This document shows positions 1 to 10,915 of a stretch of DNA of 64,000 bases, piece by piece. The DNA is from Coenobita brevimanus (Eukaryota > Arthropoda > Malacostraca > Decapoda > Coenobitidae). The stretch covers positions 1,426,791-1,490,790 of the forward strand of contig JAVRFU010003718.1 in NCBI GenBank assembly GCA_032717465.1, given 5' to 3'. The notes beneath the pieces were generated by a model. That model had not been told where the DNA came from and made no database searches. It worked only from the letters and a program-made list of their open reading frames with translations. The position numbers and the translations under genes are program-made. How positions within the stretch are numbered: position 1 is the stretch's first letter; each line of letters starts with the position of its first letter.

Positions 1-35
1 TCCGTTGTTGCTGTGTTGGTGTTACCACTGCCAAC

Positions 36-287
36 GGGGTTAGTGATGCTGCGATGGGGTTAGTGATGCTGCGATTGATGTCGATGCTGCGATGGGGTTA
101 GTGATGCTGCAATTGATGTCGATGCTGCAGTGGGATTAGTGATGCTGCGACTGATGTTGTTGCTGTGATGGGGTTAGTGATGCTGCGATTGATGTCGATG
201 CTGCAGTGGGATTAGTGATGCTGCAATCGATGTCGTTGCTGTGATGGGGTTAGCGATGCAGCAATCGATGTCGATGCTGCGATGGGC
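36..287. repeat. degenerate GATGCTGCGAT minisatellite
   Basis: A run of short imperfect units built from GATGCTGCGAT, GGGGTTAGT and TGATGTCGATGCTGC repeats about a dozen times and then decays into unique sequence. Unit order varies, so the array looks old. No coding function is supported: the open frame across it is only a by-product of the period. Confidence 0.8.
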
Positions 288-668
288 GACAATGCTACAT
301 TGGGGTTGGTGCTGCAGGCTCCTTGTAACACAGTGGCCTTTAACCTGTGGGGAAATTAACTGGTCAGAAGAGGTTACCCTAGGCCATCTGTCTTCAAATC
401 TTATCTACTGCTACTACTACACCTACCACTACAACTACGGCTATTACCGCCCTTCTGAAAAGTGAGTTAGAAAATTTTTGGTTTGTCCACCTTGACTTGG
501 CAAAGATTTGTGTCATTTGCAGGCCAATCCCCAAAGCCCTGAAGCAGAGTAAGACAAGGATGGCAGTACTGTGACTTTGCATCCTTTCTAAATCACTCTT
601 AGCCAAGTTGAGATGTACAGAGTATTACAGTTGCTCCCCTACTTATGAAATTTTAATTGAGAATTCCT

Positions 669-720
669 CACCCCATCCTTGGGTGGGAAAAGGAGGCAGA
701 GCTGTTGATAATGATAACGC
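669..720 (+). repeat. interspersed repeat Q tail, copy 1
   Basis: The stretch reads CTCACCCCATCCTTGGGTGGGAA and runs into a GAT-rich tail. Near-identical blocks recur at 3416-3474 and 56094-56142. All three share the same right end, so this looks like the 3' end of a retroposon with a (GAT)n tail (inference). Confidence 0.55.
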
Positions 721-2654
721 CTAATGATGAGAGCTAATGATAATGCCTAATGATGATAATTAGGATTAGTGGCAGTGCCAGGCTCAGTAGGCTAAGTAGA
801 TCTTTCCACCACTAGAGTATACAGTGCCAGTTAACTTAATCTAGGTACTCATATTACTTGCTCATTGACAACAGCGACAATGATGCTGATGATGATAGGA
901 TAGGATGCTGCAGTGCCAGGAATCAATCCCTGGCACTATGAGGCCATGAGCTTTGTAAGAATAATACCACAGGACCTAATAAAATCTCAAGCCAGTAAGT
1001 CTTTAAACCTGTCAACAACAACGGTTCATTGCTTACATGGTCATAAGTGGGAGAGCAACTGTCTTTATTCCAATTAACACCAGATGGTTTTATTCAACTG
1101 AAAGTGATGCTCTGTGGTCTTAGGATAATAATGATCTTTATTTTTAACCTACCTTTTTTTATTAGTCTGTGCTCAATTATCATAGTTCTTTCACCTTAAC
1201 TTGGCCCAGGATATGTCCACTCACCAGCTTTTTTCTTGTATCTCAGTGGTACTGTAGAATAACACAATATTACAGGTCTACATCCATCCCATTGCACTTC
1301 TTCATGACTAGCATTCTACTTGATAAACTGTTGCTGAGATGCTTATTTTATGCCTGGGTAGAAGTACAATAAGTAAATGCCCCAGGTTTACCAGTAGCAG
1401 ATAGTTTTGAAACCTTTCCCCTGCACTTCATGATTAGCATGTCTCCTTGCTAAGGTGTTGCCTCAGCTCAGCATTATTTCAAGCTGATAGATAAAGTACA
1501 CAGGTAGATAAACATTACACAGATACACATAGATAGTAGATATATTGCAGTAAGTGTTGGCTAGATAGATATACTGCAAGAATTTTGTGACAGAAAGGTT
1601 CCTCATTTTATTTTTGATGCCTTTGACCGCTAGTACAGTGTTTCTCTCAGTTGAACAATATCTGGTGTTAGTTCAGTCAAAGTGGCTTGTCTTTGTGGCT
1701 GGGGTGATTTCCTAATGTGATTTCTCAGCAAGCTTCCTGTGCCACCTAGAAGACACCCTAGTGAATTATGCATATGATTATTGATTGATTATTATGTTGA
1801 TGTTTGTATTGTAATTGATGCACAGTGGACAATTTCATAGCCTGTGGTTTGGCCAGTTGTGTCAGATACTTGTGTATATTGTTGCTATGTTGTCCATTTA
1901 AATCACCCACACCAATCAACCCTGCAGTTCTGGCCTTACTCGTTGTTTACGAACCTCAGCCCGTCGATTCCCCCGTGTGGAAGTTGGAACACTAAGTACC
2001 AGTACGCTTTAAGAAAAAAATAAGCTCCAAATCAGATTGAGGAGATTAAAGTTTTGCGCTGGCAGTAAATGAACGAAAAGTCTGCATCGTAAAAATAAGT
2101 TTTAAAAATTTTGTGCTGAATTAGTTGCAATAATACTGTCATGTAGCGCGGCCCCAAGTCCCTTTGCTACTAGCGGGGTTTTGGAGGATTGCGAATACCT
2201 GGGAGGTTGGGTAAGCACTTTTACAGCACACACAACCCACCATTGTGTGCCATGATATATATTGGTTCTGACATCGGTAATGGGGGCTGTCGGACAGTGA
2301 GAAGGAGTCCATCAGTGCATATGTTGGAAGGATAAGTGGCACACAGGTGGATGATTATATAAGTAAACATGCACTCAGCCCTTGCTTGCAATAACCACGT
2401 TGTGGCCGTACAGTAAGGGGGCGGAATGCTCTATGAGGGGGTTGTGTTTGATGGCCAGTTTTTTTGTTTATTTTTTACGGCCTAGGCAATGCTTCAAGGA
2501 TTGGGCATACGTTCTTAAATGGATATCGCAAGCCAGACGTTGCACACTTTGTTCACATCTATCAGATGCTGGACCACACATTCACAACCACCCAGTCATT
2601 CACCAATTTTTTGTTTCCTCTGTTTTGCAAGAGACCTGGGACTAGCTACTGACT
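721..2654. other. no gene seen
   Basis: AT-rich sequence without an open frame showing recognisable motifs, and without a clear repeat match elsewhere in the window. Short GAT/TGA-rich runs occur around 880-900 and 1780-1815. Confidence 0.5.
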
Positions 2655-2800
2655 GATGTAATTCCATATGGTGCCACGTCCAGCTGGAGCGCCATAACTC
2701 TTGACACCACCACTTGATTGTCTAGTTGTATGTTACCACCAAGTGTAGTAACTTATATCCTGGGTAGCAAAAAGCCACTTGGCTTGTCACTCATGACAGT
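2655..2800 (+). repeat. interspersed repeat S, copy 1
   Basis: It holds ACCACCAAGTGTAGTAA and then CCACTTGGCTTGTCACTCA. The same order of motifs occurs at 29920-29970 (ACCACCCAGCGTTGTAA ... CCATTTGGCTTGTCACTCA) and, reversed, at 56955-56985. The copies are diverged and no protein is encoded. Confidence 0.5.
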
Positions 2801-2809
2801 CACGAGATG

Positions 2810-3415
2810 TCCACTTTGATTAGTAATCGTATCAGACAACCAGTTTCTTTACCTGCTGCCGTCAGCTTTGAAAGAAGACATCTTCGCTAGATTCGAGTAA
2901 AGCAACTAAGGTTATAGACAACTGGCCAGCCGTACACAGCCATTGGCTATGAAATGTTTTGCATAAATCCTGTCCTGAGCATGAGCAAAAGTATGTAGAC
3001 ACTTCTCTGCCAGCTGTAGGAATGGAAGGTGTTGTTTGATTATGTGGTAAGGACTGCACATCAGCGTTACTATTCTTTCCTAGTCCACCATTCTCCTTTA
3101 GGGGTATAGTAAAGGAACTGAAGGCTGTTAATTTAACCTGACAGTTTCAATATCTGATCATTGCCGTATGAAGGTGTCTGTTCCAGGCATCAGTAAAACA
3201 ACAGAAGGAATGTTACCCTCTAGTCATCTGGGGAAGAGTGATAAATATACAAGTTAGTGCTGGCAGAGTATTGTTGGCATACTTTTGCACATACCTGTAC
3301 ATCACAAACAGATGCAATAAGTCCTGGTTATATGCCATAGATGCTAAAAAATACAGGGTGGCTCATATATAACATGTCTGGTCATGTGTGTTTTGTTCTT
3401 GCGTTTTGAACCATA
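2810..3415. other. no gene seen
   Basis: Unique-looking sequence. No conserved coding motif, RNA gene or repeat was recognised here. Confidence 0.45.
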
Positions 3416-3474
3416 CCTTACCCCATCCTTAGGTGGGAAGAAGAGGCTGGGATGATGATGATTGCAATGATGAT
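3416..3474 (+). repeat. interspersed repeat Q tail, copy 2
   Basis: CTTACCCCATCCTTAGGTGGGAAG followed by GATGATGATG. It matches the blocks at 669 and 56094, including the trinucleotide tail. Confidence 0.55.
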
Positions 3475-3721
3475 TATTATATTGATGTTGATGATTATTT
3501 GATTGATATGGTGTAGGCTTAGTCAGCTTTACCATCACTACCCTGCATCGTTCTCTGTTTCCCATAACCCTTTCTTACTTGATAGTGATTGCTTGTTTGC
3601 ATCCATTGGTTGCATTTTTTTATCAAGTAATTTAGTATCTCCTCTTGCATTTGCTTCAGTAATTGCTTAAAGTTCACTCATTTTAGTTATAAGAAATTTT
3701 TACCCTCTGACTTTTATCTAC

Positions 3722-3900
3722 TGCCAGCCAGACATCTCGATCCCATAAGGGGGGGCCACAAACAAATTAACTCCATGTCATTCTCTCTTCTGCCATTTGA
3801 CTGCCCTCTCTCCAACTCACACCCCCCTCCCTCGTATCTCTCCACTCCATTCATCCATCTCTGCCATGGTCTCCCCTCCTCCCCTCCCCCTCCACATCAT
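3722..3900 (-). mobile_element. RTE-like LINE 3' tail fragment
   Basis: Read on the minus strand, this is the terminal part of the RTE-like element seen complete at 15418-18596: the C-terminal frame, then TTTGTTTGTGGCC, then GGGAT, then the GTCTGGC motif. It is cut on the left by loss of the usual (GATA)n end and on the right by the assembly gap. Confidence 0.75.
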
Positions 3901-4000
3901 NNNNNNNNNNNNNNNNNNNNNNNNNNNNNNNNNNNNNNNNNNNNNNNNNNNNNNNNNNNNNNNNNNNNNNNNNNNNNNNNNNNNNNNNNNNNNNNNNNNN
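3901..4000. other. assembly gap (100 N)
   Basis: One hundred consecutive undetermined bases, the conventional size for a scaffold gap of unknown length. Sequence to the left is a minus-strand RTE tail. Sequence to the right is unrelated to it, so the true distance is unknown. Confidence 0.98.
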
Positions 4001-4143
4001 TGCACTGAATATTCCTAAATTTATATGTTTGTGTTTGATGGTGCCTAGATAGGTGTAGGTAGGGTATTGTGGGGGGTGGTTGGCCAAAGTCCAGACCCAA
4101 ATTCATTTTTCACATAAGAGTTATTATTTATAAACCACGGAAT

Positions 4144-4190
4144 TTGTAAATTGCGGCAGTGGTCCAGACCCAAATTGCCGCGATTTACAA
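4144..4190. repeat. short inverted repeat (hairpin)
   Basis: The left arm TTGTAAATTGCGGCA (4144-4158) pairs with TGCCGCGATTTACAA (4176-4190) with a single mismatch (a possible G-U pair in RNA) across a 17-base loop. The loop repeats GTCCAGACCCAAATT, which also occurs just upstream near 4089. Confidence 0.7.
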
Positions 4191-4193
4191 GGA

Positions 4194-4409
4194 TTGAGTG
4201 AATGTAGGTGAGATGGAGGGAGAGAGAGGGAGGGGTAGACCAAGGATGAGGTGGAGAGACGGAGTTGAGAGGTATATGAGGGAGGGGAGGGGTGAGCTGG
4301 GGGGAGGATAGTCAAATGGTGGGTGACAGAGTGACTTGGAGGCATTTTGTCTGCGGCCACCCTTTGCAGGATTAGGGCGTCGGGCTATAGATAGATAGAT
4401 TTATTTTTC
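4194..4409 (+). mobile_element. RTE-like LINE 3' tail, plus strand
   Basis: This matches the last ~210 bases of the element at 15418-18596: a GAGAGGTATATGAGGGAGG block, GACTTGGAGGCATTTTGT, CGGCCACCC, then an ATAGATAGATAG tail. It is 5' truncated, like most copies in this window. Confidence 0.8.
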
Positions 4410-4485
4410 ATCCTGATAAAACATCCAAATTCGATTTAACAAAAAAACTTCCAGTGAGTGATATGCAATGCACTAAATTCCTTTT

Positions 4486-4576
4486 ATGTATCGGTAGTAT
4501 CGGCAGAAAATCAGCCGATACCACTTCCGATACTCTAAAAATGGGCCGATACCATCGATACATCGCTACATCTCTA
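4486..4576 (-). mobile_element. possible hAT-type terminus (TATCGG-rich)
   Basis: Read on the minus strand, the segment starts TAGAGATGTAGCGATG and carries several TATCGG/CCGATA words. This resembles the terminal regions of some animal hAT elements (recalled resemblance, not tested). No matching second end or target duplication was found, so it is at best a fragment. Confidence 0.3.
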
Positions 4577-4837
4577 GCCACCACCACCACTCTCACTGCT
4601 CACTCCCGCCACACCACTCGCAGCTTCCCCATACAAAGTACAAGCCCCTTACCTTATTTTCCTCCTCGCCGCCCCTTCAGTTTCCCGCAGCAAAATCACC
4701 CCCTCCCCAAGCCACAAGGTAACATCACATCCCATGGCTCCGTCCTCGTCCTCATCAGATCCTTCCTCTAGGGGCCGGAGAGAGGTGCATGCACGTGGTT
4801 GGGGTCCTCTCCTTTCACTGATCCACCTGGTGAACAA
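4577..4837. other. unassigned flank of LINE J
   Basis: Cytosine-rich sequence just before the 5' break of LINE J. On the minus strand a short frame carries an acidic run (EEGSDEDEDG). It could be the other half of the piggyBac-like coding region interrupted by LINE J, but the join cannot be shown. Confidence 0.25.
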
Positions 4838-7298
4838 AACTACACCTTTTCTATCCTTAATGACCTAGAGTAGCTTGTACAGCACCCTACCCATATCCCT
4901 GACCGCCTTGGAAAGAGCTCCAACATACTTGATCTCTTCCTTACGACTAATCCTTCTGCTTACACTGTTAATCTTTTCTCTCCGTTGGGCTCCTCCGATC
5001 ACAACCTTATCACCTTAACCTATCCTATTGCTCCGGTACGGCCTGCGGACCCTCCAAAAAAACGTCGTCTCTGGCACTTTGGAGCTGTGGATTCGGAGGC
5101 CCTCAGGCAGTACTTCTTTGATTTTCCCTGGAATGATTATTGCTTCCATGGCCGGGAGCCATCTGGGTGTGCCTTGCGCATTACGGAGGTTATTCTCTAG
5201 GGCATGGAAGCGTACATTCCTTTCTCATATCCTTTGACTAATGACGAAAGCCTTGGTTTAATCACGCTTGTTCTAATGCTGTCCGCAACAAGGAGAGGGC
5301 CTATAAAAGGTACCAAAGCCAACCCATCCCTGAATCACATCTTTTACACATTTCTGCCCGGAATTGTGCTAAGTCTGTTCTTTGCTCTGCTTAAAATAAT
5401 TTCATCCGTACAAAATGCTCTCAACTCTCTAACTTGAACTCTTCCTGCTCCTTCTGGCACCTTGCCAAAAACCTTTCTAACAACTTTACCTCATCATCCT
5501 TCCCTCCTCTTTCTACTCTGATGGCTCTGTAGCTATTTCTTCTACTGATAAAGCAGATCTCTTCGCTCAGACTTTCTCCTCCAATTCCACTTTAGACGAT
5601 TCCGGTGCTGTTCCTCCCTCACTTCCCCCCACTGACTTCCTCATGGCTAACATTAAAATTTCTTCAGCTGATGTATTTTCTGCCATTGCTGGCCTCAGTA
5701 CTAGTAAGGCATATGGGCCTGATGGAGTCCCTCCTGCTGTTCTCAAGAACTGTGCTTCTGTGCTTACTCCCTGCCTAGGCAACTCTTTCGCCGTTGTCTG
5801 TCAGCTTGTACCTTTCCTTCTTGCTGGAACTTTGCTCTCATTCAGCCAGTCCCAAAGAAGGGTGACCATTCCCAACCCTCTATCGTCCAATTGCTTTAAA
5901 CATCCTGTATCTCAAAAGTTTTCGAGTCAATTCTTAATAGAAAAATTTTAAAGCATCTTTCCTATCACAACCTTCTTTCTGATCATCACTATGGGTTCCG
6001 TCAGAGACGCTCCACAGACGATCTTCTCACCTACCTTTCAGACTCCTGGTCATCCTCCTTTCGGGACTTTGGCAAAAGCTTTGCCATTGCACTTGACATC
6101 TCAAAGGCTTTCGATCGAGTCTGGCATAAATCTTTAATTTCCAAACTGCCCTCTTACGGTTTCTATCCTTCTATCTGTGCCTTCATCTCTAGCTTCCTTT
6201 CTGGTCGTTCTATAGCCGCTGTTGCAGACGGCTATCGTTCTTCTCCTATATCTATTAACAGTGGTGTTCCTCAGGGCTCTGTCCTATCACCAACTCTCTT
6301 CCTTTTATTCATCAATGATCTTCTAAGCTGTACATCTAATGCTATCCACTCATACGCTGATGACTCAACCCTTCACCTTTCCATTCGATTCCCACAACGT
6401 CCATCTCAGCAGTTACTTCAACAGGCAAGGGATGAGGCTATGGCACACCTAATGTCTGACTTGGCTCGTATCTCTGACCGGGGTAAAAATAATCTGGTTG
6501 TTTTTAATGCATCAAAGACTCAGTTTTTGCACCTATCAACCCGACAAAATCTTCGACGGGTATTCCCACTTATGTTTAATAATACTCAACTTAATCCTGC
6601 ATCATCGTTGAACATGCTTGGGGTTTCATTTGCTCGGGACTTGTCTTGGAAAGATCATATTACATCTCTTGTAAAATCTGCTTCCAAGCGATTGGGTGTG
6701 CTAAGCCGACTCCGTTCCTTCTTTACCCCTCCACAATTGTTGACTCTATTCAGAGGTTTTATCCGCCCCTGTGTGGAGTACAACTCTCATGTATGGGGAG
6801 GCTCCCCACATACTGCTCTTCTCAATAGGGTGGAGTCAAAGGCTTTTCGTCTCATTAACTCTCCCCCTCTTACTGATTCCCTTCAACCTCTGTCTTTTTG
6901 CTGCAATGTGGCATCTTTATCTCTTTTCTATCGCTGCTTCAATGGTCACTGTTCCTCTGAACTGTCTGCATGCATTCCTCCACTTCTACGACGGGCACGT
7001 AGCACCCGTCTAGCAGCAAACTCTCACCCCTCTTCTGTTCAACTCTCTAATGCAAGAGTTAACTGTTACTCCCAGTCCTTCATTTATGCAACAGGTCAAC
7101 TCTGGAACTGTCTCCCTCTGTCTGTATTTCCTATTTCCTATGATCTCCAGTCTTTCAAACGCAGTGTGTCCAGGCATCTCAAAATGAATAGATCTTGAAC
7201 TTGGCTCTCTCTCGTATTTTGTTTTTCTCTTGGAGGGAACAGTATTGCGGGCTCATTGCCTTTGGTTCCTTCTTCCTCACATAAAAAAAAAAAAAAAA
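4838..7298 (+). mobile_element. LINE 'J', Jockey-superfamily non-LTR retrotransposon, long copy
   Basis: The endonuclease C-terminus comes first: an ILDLFLTTN frame, then GSSDHNLI around 4990, the SDH motif of the APE-type endonuclease. RT blocks follow: KAYGPDGVPPAVLKN at about 5707-5751, DISKAFDRVWHK near 6100, GVPQGSVLSP near 6262 and SYADDSTLH near 6348. The catalytic YADD is present. Several frameshifts and stops break the frame between 4840 and 6440, so the copy is dead. The element ends in a poly(A) run at 7283-7298. The start is 5' truncated inside the endonuclease. A second copy is at 51253-52668 and short 3' ends lie near 19.5, 19.85 and 59.05 kb. Confidence 0.85.
6440..7198 (+). 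CDS. LINE J reverse transcriptase C-terminal region (252 aa)
   Basis: Longest intact frame of LINE J. It follows the YADD-containing palm in the same element and covers the thumb/connection region: NASKTQFLHLS, the LGVSFARDLSWKDHI block typical of Jockey/CR1 reverse transcriptases, then FIRPCVEYNSHVWGG, and near the end GQLWNCLPLSVF and FKRSVSRHL. It ends about 100 bases before the poly(A) tail. The first methionine is internal to the ancestral ORF2, not a true start. Nearly the same protein is found at 51815-52389, where it is broken by frameshifts. Confidence 0.8.
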   Translation: MAHLMSDLARISDRGKNNLVVFNASKTQFLHLSTRQNLRRVFPLMFNNTQLNPASSLNMLGVSFARDLSWKDHITSLVKSASKRLGVLSRLRSFFTPPQLLTLFRGFIRPCVEYNSHVWGGSPHTALLNRVESKAFRLINSPPLTDSLQPLSFCCNVASLSLFYRCFNGHCSSELSACIPPLLRRARSTRLAANSHPSSVQLSNARVNCYSQSFIYATGQLWNCLPLSVFPISYDLQSFKRSVSRHLKMNRS

Positions 7299-7750
7299 CT
7301 GGCCTTCCCTAGCCTTACTGTACGTCACATGCCGCCGCTACCTTGGCGACGGTACATCCTCATCACTGCTGCTCATTTCGTCTTCAGGCACCACGTAGTC
7401 TTTGTCCTCCACATCGTCATCAATTGGGGAATCACTGTCGCCTGTGAAGGCGTCAAGGGCGGCTTGAATTTCGTCGCCAGAGAAGCCTTGGCGCCATGTC
7501 TGTGCTGGGTCACTGCTAACAGGTGAGTAACCGAGACAAGGCCGCATGCGGGTCACGCGAGGTCGGGGAGTGTCCCCACTCAGCAGCGGGTAAAGGAAGG
7601 TGTCCCATGTATACATACCAAAAAACAAGTGCGAAATTTGAAAAATGTGCAAATAAAGGACCTTGCAATTGCAAAACGTACGGATACATCAATGGGTGTC
7701 ACCGTGGCAAAACGTGGTGACGTATCCACACGTCAACGGGACGCTGTGGG
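7299..7750 (-). mobile_element. piggyBac-like transposon, 5' end fragment
   Basis: The right edge reads CCCACAGCGTCCC on the minus strand directly inside a TTAA (7751-7754). TTAA targets and CCC-starting ends are the hallmark of piggyBac elements (established). Inside lies an acidic N-terminal transposase-like frame (7338-7547). The left side is cut by the poly(A) end of LINE J at 7298, and the rest of the element was not located. Confidence 0.5.
7338..7547 (-). pseudogene. piggyBac-like transposase N-terminal fragment
   Basis: About 70 residues starting MRPCLGY, with FSGDEIQAALDAF then a strongly acidic and serine-rich stretch (DDDVEDKDYVVPEDE, SSSDEDVP). piggyBac transposases and their domesticated derivatives begin with acidic regions of this kind (family knowledge). 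No DDD catalytic domain remains. I start at the methionine after the basic upstream stretch. The assignment depends mainly on the adjoining TTAA/CCC terminus. Confidence 0.4.
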
Positions 7751-7754
7751 TTAA

Positions 7755-8103
7755 GAGGTGTATTTTAACTGCTGTGAACTGACTCTTGGGAGAGAAATGT
7801 GGAGCTGTAAAAAGAGATCACCTACTCTATGTTGCTAGCAGAGAAGAGGTGCCCTGGCAACAATGTCAAACCATACCAATCTTCCTTGGTCCTGCTGCAC
7901 CAAAGCTGGGATGTTGGGAGCCACACCCATCTTCCCATGGCCTGCGCTGTGGAAAATAAGCTACAAAAGGAACAAAAATCTAGGCCAGGTTAGAGTGAAA
8001 GGAGTACAGAGCAAACCCCAAAACCAAAATGGTTGGAATCATGAGTTTTGGAAAACAATTTTTTTTTTTTTAATGGAACTGTCATTACCATCAGTTATAA
8101 GTA
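7755..8103. other. no gene; fragment of repeat R and a stray transposon end
   Basis: Around 7945-7995 the sequence AAATAAGCTACAAAAGGAACAAAAATCTAGGCCA resembles the block near 30245-30285. At 8005-8020 there is a TA followed by CAGAGCAAACCCCA, a terminal sequence like that of the small element beginning at 8104. Confidence 0.4.
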
Positions 8104-8232
8104 CAGGCAAACCCCAATTAATGGTACCCCTATAAGTCATACCCCAGAAAAGCAATGGGGGTAGAAATACCACCCTCAAATTTATTTCACGAAACGGTAT
8201 CCTTGAAATCTGAAATATTGGGGTTTGCTCTG
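8104..8232. mobile_element. 129-bp Tigger/pogo-like MITE
   Basis: The left end CAGGCAAACCCCAAT and the right end, reverse complemented, CAGAGCAAACCCCAAT differ by one inserted base. The element is flanked by TA on both sides (8102-8103, 8233-8234). CAG ends with a TA duplication fit pogo/Tigger-type elements. It has no coding capacity. Confidence 0.7.
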
Positions 8233-9204
8233 TATAATCTATACTGGCTTGTCATGGGCACCCTCAAGCTATCTCAATCTGTTATTAACCTAGCTTCACT
8301 CCTGATTGTATTATTTTTGTGACCCTTACCACTAAAGAAACCAGACAGAAATGAGTCAATTGGAATACCAAACTTTTTTATTTCTGGTAGGACCTTTATT
8401 AAAAGTACAATTTATTCTACAATCTGACAACATCTTGAAAGTAATTTATCTGAAAAAGGGTAATAATGTGGCTAAGTACAAACTGACTTAAGTCCTCTGT
8501 ACCTAAATCCCTACACTAACCCCACTTACACTACACCCCGATGCTGCCGAGGGAGGCCTTCACACTGCTGCACTGATACAACAAGGTGATGGGGCTGCCT
8601 GATACATTCCTGTGGTGTGGCGTTGACAACAACAATCTTTAGGCTACTGGGTTCATGTGTTATGAACCTCAGGTGGCCACAACGACAACAGTAATGGCAG
8701 CAGCAGCAAAAACCCAGACACCTACTCCCATTCATCAGGGAAGCAGACTTGTCAGCCAATGTTTACGTCAGATTCCTGTTTGAATGAAGGGTTAGACATT
8801 TTAAAGTACAGGCAGCCACTAAAACTGTGAGAAAAACTGAGATACTGGAAATGATAACAATTTCTACTTTACTTTAAATTGGTATAAACTGGCAAACAAG
8901 TTTTATGGAACTCTGATAATATTACTGTTCTTTACTTTACTTCAAGATTTGTACTCAATTTTTACTTCAAAACTGCAATAATCATTCACGAACATTACGA
9001 CTTGAAGGCAAAAAAACTGTAATGTACTTTAATCCAATATTTTACTTTAGGAATTAGTAACAATGATGAATTTAAAATGACTACTTTAATGAGGCCTGGC
9101 TGTGTCTCATCAGTCATGGAGGCTCCCCAACTCCCTTTCATTACAACTAATTTATATTCTTTATGGCTTTTAAACACTATTTTGTATGTTATTTATACAG
9201 GGTA
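8233..9204. other. no gene seen
   Basis: AT-rich sequence with no coding frame bearing recognisable motifs. Repeated TTTACTTTA-like words near 8870-9050 suggest low-complexity drift rather than structure. Confidence 0.45.
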
Positions 9205-9268
9205 ACAACTTGGAGGCAATTTGTTTATGGCCACCCCTTACAGGATTAAGGTGTCTGGCAACAGATAG
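9205..9268 (+). mobile_element. RTE-like LINE 3' tail (short)
   Basis: CAACTTGGAGGCAATTTGTTTATGGCCACCCCTTACAGG, then GGTGTCTGGCAACAGATAGA, is the last ~60 bases of the RTE-like family. It is followed directly by another truncated copy in the same orientation. Confidence 0.7.
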
Positions 9269-9269
9269 A

Positions 9270-10160
9270 AGAGTATGTATGAGGGTGCTAAGGCTGCAGT
9301 GCACATGGATAGCGAACCGTGTGAATTTTTCTATTTGAAAGTTGAACTGAAGCAAGGATGTGTCATGTCTCCATGGTTGTTCAACCTGTATATGGATGGG
9401 GTTATAAGAGAGATACAAGGTAGGGCAGTGGATCTTGGAGCGGCCCTAAAGAAAGAAGGCAGCATTTGAAAACTCCCTGTTCTGTTATTTTCAGATGATA
9501 CTGTATTTTCAAGTCAAGGCAAAGGGGAACTGCAAGGCCTGATAAAAAAAGAGTTTGGGAGAATGTGTAAAAAACGGAATCTAAAGGTGAATGTAGGGAA
9601 AAGTAAAGCTGTGGTATTCGAGAGAAATGAAGTCACTGAATGTCCAGTGAGGCTGAATGATGAGGAAATGAAAAATGAGAGTGCATTTAAGTACAGTATT
9701 TGGATAGAGTGATGAGTAAGGATGGAAGTCTGGAAGATGAAATGCTTGAAAAGGTACAACCAGGAAGAAAAGCTGCTGGTTCTCTGAAGGCAGTGATAAG
9801 AAATAGGGAAGTGAGCATGGAAGTAAAAAAGCCACTGCATGACAACGTTGTGATACCAACTCTAACATATGGAAGTGAAGCTTGGACCTTGTTGGAAGGA
9901 CATAAGTCAAGAATGAGAGCAATGGAAATGAGTTAACTAAGAGGAGCATGTGGAGTTACCTGGAGACAGACTGGCCAATAAGGAAGTGAAAGCACACTGT
10001 GGTGTGGATGTGATAGAAAGCATTAGGCGAAATACACTTGAAGTGGTTTGGCCTAGTGGTGAGGATGGATAACAAGAAACTAACAAGGAGAGTGTATGTG
10101 AGACAGGTGGAGGGGGGGAGAGGGAGGGAGAGACCAAGGATGAGATGAAGCGGAGAGGTA
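9270..10160 (+). mobile_element. RTE-like LINE copy A, 5' part (split by a Tigger element)
   Basis: The copy starts at the reverse transcriptase codons equivalent to 17573 of the complete copy (GAGTATGTATGAGGGTGCTAAGG) and runs to GGAGAGGTA at 10160. Many stops and indels break the frame (for instance around 9468 and 9711), so it is inactive. Its missing 3' end resumes at 15325 with TATGAGAG, exactly where the consensus continues. The two parts are separated by the element at 10161-15322. Confidence 0.85.
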
Positions 10161-10433
10161 CAGCATAATCTCGACTTTTGACAGAGGTCGATTCTCCAGC
10201 CACCACGCGAAATTTAAAACGTCAAAATTTAAACTGAATGTCTTATGGAGAAAATTAGTAGGGTTCAGCGGCTGGCCAACCTTGACTTTTAAAACCCCCT
10301 TTCTCACATACACACCCAAGTTAATGCATAGTAATAATTAAATATAACCTAAATAAGTATTCCGCACTACATTACTCACCAAAATAGGAGGTTGCAGGTG
10401 GCTTGGGTAGATACTGGAGATCGAATGTGGGGT

Positions 10434-10436
<3 letters not shown>

Positions 10437-10526
<90 letters not shown>
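10437..10526. repeat. (GT)n microsatellite, 90 bp
   Basis: An uninterrupted GT dinucleotide array of about 45 units inside the Tigger-like element. It is long and pure, so it is probably highly variable. Confidence 0.98.
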
Positions 10527-10528
<2 letters not shown>

Positions 10529-10529
10529 A

Positions 10530-10625
10530 ATATGTCTGACCCTGGGCAAAGGCTTCAGGGCCAATTTCTCGGGGGCAGCTGCCTATCCCAGGGCCAAATA
10601 GTCCTCCTACACCTCCAAATGTTGG
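10530..10625 (-). repeat. SINE-related 3' segment
   Basis: CTGGGCAAAGGCTTCAGGG ... AGTCCTCCTACACCTCC matches the poly(A)-proximal part of the tRNA-derived SINE at 29178-29525 (CTGGGCATAGGCTTCACAG ... AGTCCTCCTACATACC). No tRNA-like head remains here. Confidence 0.55.
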
Positions 10626-10915
10626 ATGTACTTGGCCTCTCCAAGGAAGACACATCCAATCCAAAACCCACAAAATCAAAGTCCTCGTCCTCTAGCACAT
10701 CCACATCAGCAGTTTCAGCATCTTCTTCCACGTTTTCCTCGATCGTGATGTAATAAAAATAATAATCTGGCCTTTTGTTTCTCAAAAGCGCCAGTTCTTC
10801 CTTTTGGGAATTCACTAGCGCTCGATACACATACATTATTTTTACAATTACAAGCATTGTGACATTTCTTGTATATAATACAAGCTACATCATATATACA
10901 TGAAAGTGGCAATAA

